Below are positions 63,509 through 64,000 of a DNA stretch of 64,000 nt, piece by piece. This DNA is from Symbiodinium sp. CCMP2592. Taxonomy: Eukaryota > Sar > Dinophyceae > Suessiales > Symbiodiniaceae. Under the pieces are notes generated by a model that made no database searches, was not told the origin of the DNA, and was given only the letters and a program-made list of their open reading frames with translations. Positions within the stretch are counted from its first letter, which is position 1. Each line of letters begins with the position of its first letter. The DNA lies in assembly GCA_905221615.1 (NCBI GenBank), contig CAJNDT010000613.1, positions 1,064,407 to 1,128,406 on the forward strand. Direction: 5' to 3'. The position numbers and the translations under genes are program-made.

Positions 63509-64000
63509 GAAAAAAGAAGGGCAGAGTGCCTTAAAAGGCAGAGTGCCAAAGGCAGAGTGCCCAGAATTGGACCATTCAGTGAGTGGCAAATTCCAACATC
63601 AATTTAATTTACAGGCCAGGACAGTGACGCAGGCAGAGTGCCAGGTGGGTCAGGCTTCGTCGACTGACTCTTCTCAAGTTTTTCAGTGCCGATGTCTGCT
63701 CATGTGGACTTCTGCCTGCCTTTCGCACAGCAACAGGTTATTTGTTTGTGGTGCAGGCAAACCAACAAGTCATGATCAAAGTTGTGAGTGTTTTGGGGAA
63801 GGCCTCGTCGCTGTCAGAGTAGTGCCTCCAGAAGAGCATTGCTTGCTGCAGAAGCAAAACTGTGAGTGCTGAGACTTCTGAAGACCGAGCACTTCTGAGT
63901 TCTGTTGGATGTGTTGGGTTTGCGACTGTGCTGAGAGATTCTGAGTATGAATGAAAGTGACCATGCAAGGTTTGGCCGTCAGCTGGCGTCTCCAGACCCC
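63509..64000. other. no firm gene; cluster of GGCAGAGTGCC
   Basis: Four copies between 63520 and 63642. The plus frame 63543-63872 crosses two of them (KAECPELD, QAECQVG) and could be coding, but has no clear start. GTGAGTG near 63580 and 63783 may be donors. Confidence 0.4.

Larger units (their letters stand above)
58383..63642 (+). repeat. dispersed 11-bp micro-palindrome GGCAGAGTGCC
   Basis: Exact copies start at 58383, 58650, 59376, 59491, 60224, 60345, 60793, 61473, 61695, 61713, 62508, 62702, 62717, 63520, 63537, 63551 and 63632. GGCAGACTGCC, a loop variant, starts at 62687. GGCA and TGCC pair around a GAG loop. Most are preceded by A or AA. All are on the plus strand; I saw none in 1-58,000. 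Inside frames it reads as GRVP, AEC or RQSA according to register. Confidence 0.95.

Overview
What kind of DNA this is. The window looks like nuclear DNA of a dinoflagellate, probably a Symbiodinium relative, although no single marker proves it. The clues are pervasive TTTAGGG-type (plant/alveolate telomere-like) repeats inside the sequence, candidate exons with GC-AG or GT-AG splice borders, very low gene density, and long trinucleotide and heptanucleotide microsatellites. Nothing looks prokaryotic, organellar or viral, and no rRNA, tRNA or CRISPR array was recognised.

Layout. Positions 1 to about 57,700 form one type of territory. It is a mosaic of degenerate TTTAGGG/CCCTAAA blocks in both orientations, microsatellites, minisatellites, and about 65 copies or fragments of short hairpin elements. 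The hairpins are mostly 90-130 bp with long terminal inverted repeats, and they carry no coding sequence. I sort them by end sequence into more than 20 families, labelled HP-A to HP-X in the feature list. Several carry signs of past mobility: one inserted inside another (31175-31382), one sits between perfect 32-bp direct repeats (37148-37321), and one is a chimera of two families (37030-37139). Genes here are scarce. The best are two exons of a DUF2358/NTF2-like protein (2345-2722, minus), a decayed gene (7845-8508, minus) and several isolated exon-like islands. The main minisatellites are a 51-bp unit (24196-24692), a 31-bp unit (50310-51086) and a 117-bp unit (52022-52640). A 2.7-kb microsatellite (25681-28345) changes motif stepwise and then switches strand. 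An inverted duplication of about 1.2 kb lies at 43050-44214.

The last 6 kb. After a GTA microsatellite (57224-57696) and an AT-rich stretch (57770-58080), the character changes abruptly. I see no more TTTAGGG blocks or HP elements. The 11-base micro-palindrome GGCAGAGTGCC appears instead: 17 exact copies plus one variant, all in the same orientation, in coding and non-coding DNA. All likely genes here read rightward: a tandem pair of small acidic proteins (59103-59441 and 59954-60295), a 432-residue protein with a CX5R phosphatase signature (60743-62041), and three further open frames up to 63508. The two small paralogues differ far more in their codons than in the DNA around them, and almost every difference changes an amino acid. 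That pattern suggests diversifying selection.

How the parts relate. The first 57.7 kb reads as a subtelomere-like or heterochromatic store of non-autonomous elements. No transposase or reverse transcriptase is visible, so the HP families must be mobilised from elsewhere or spread by recombination. The last 6 kb reads as the edge of a unidirectional gene block. The junction could be a real chromatin-domain boundary or an assembly join.
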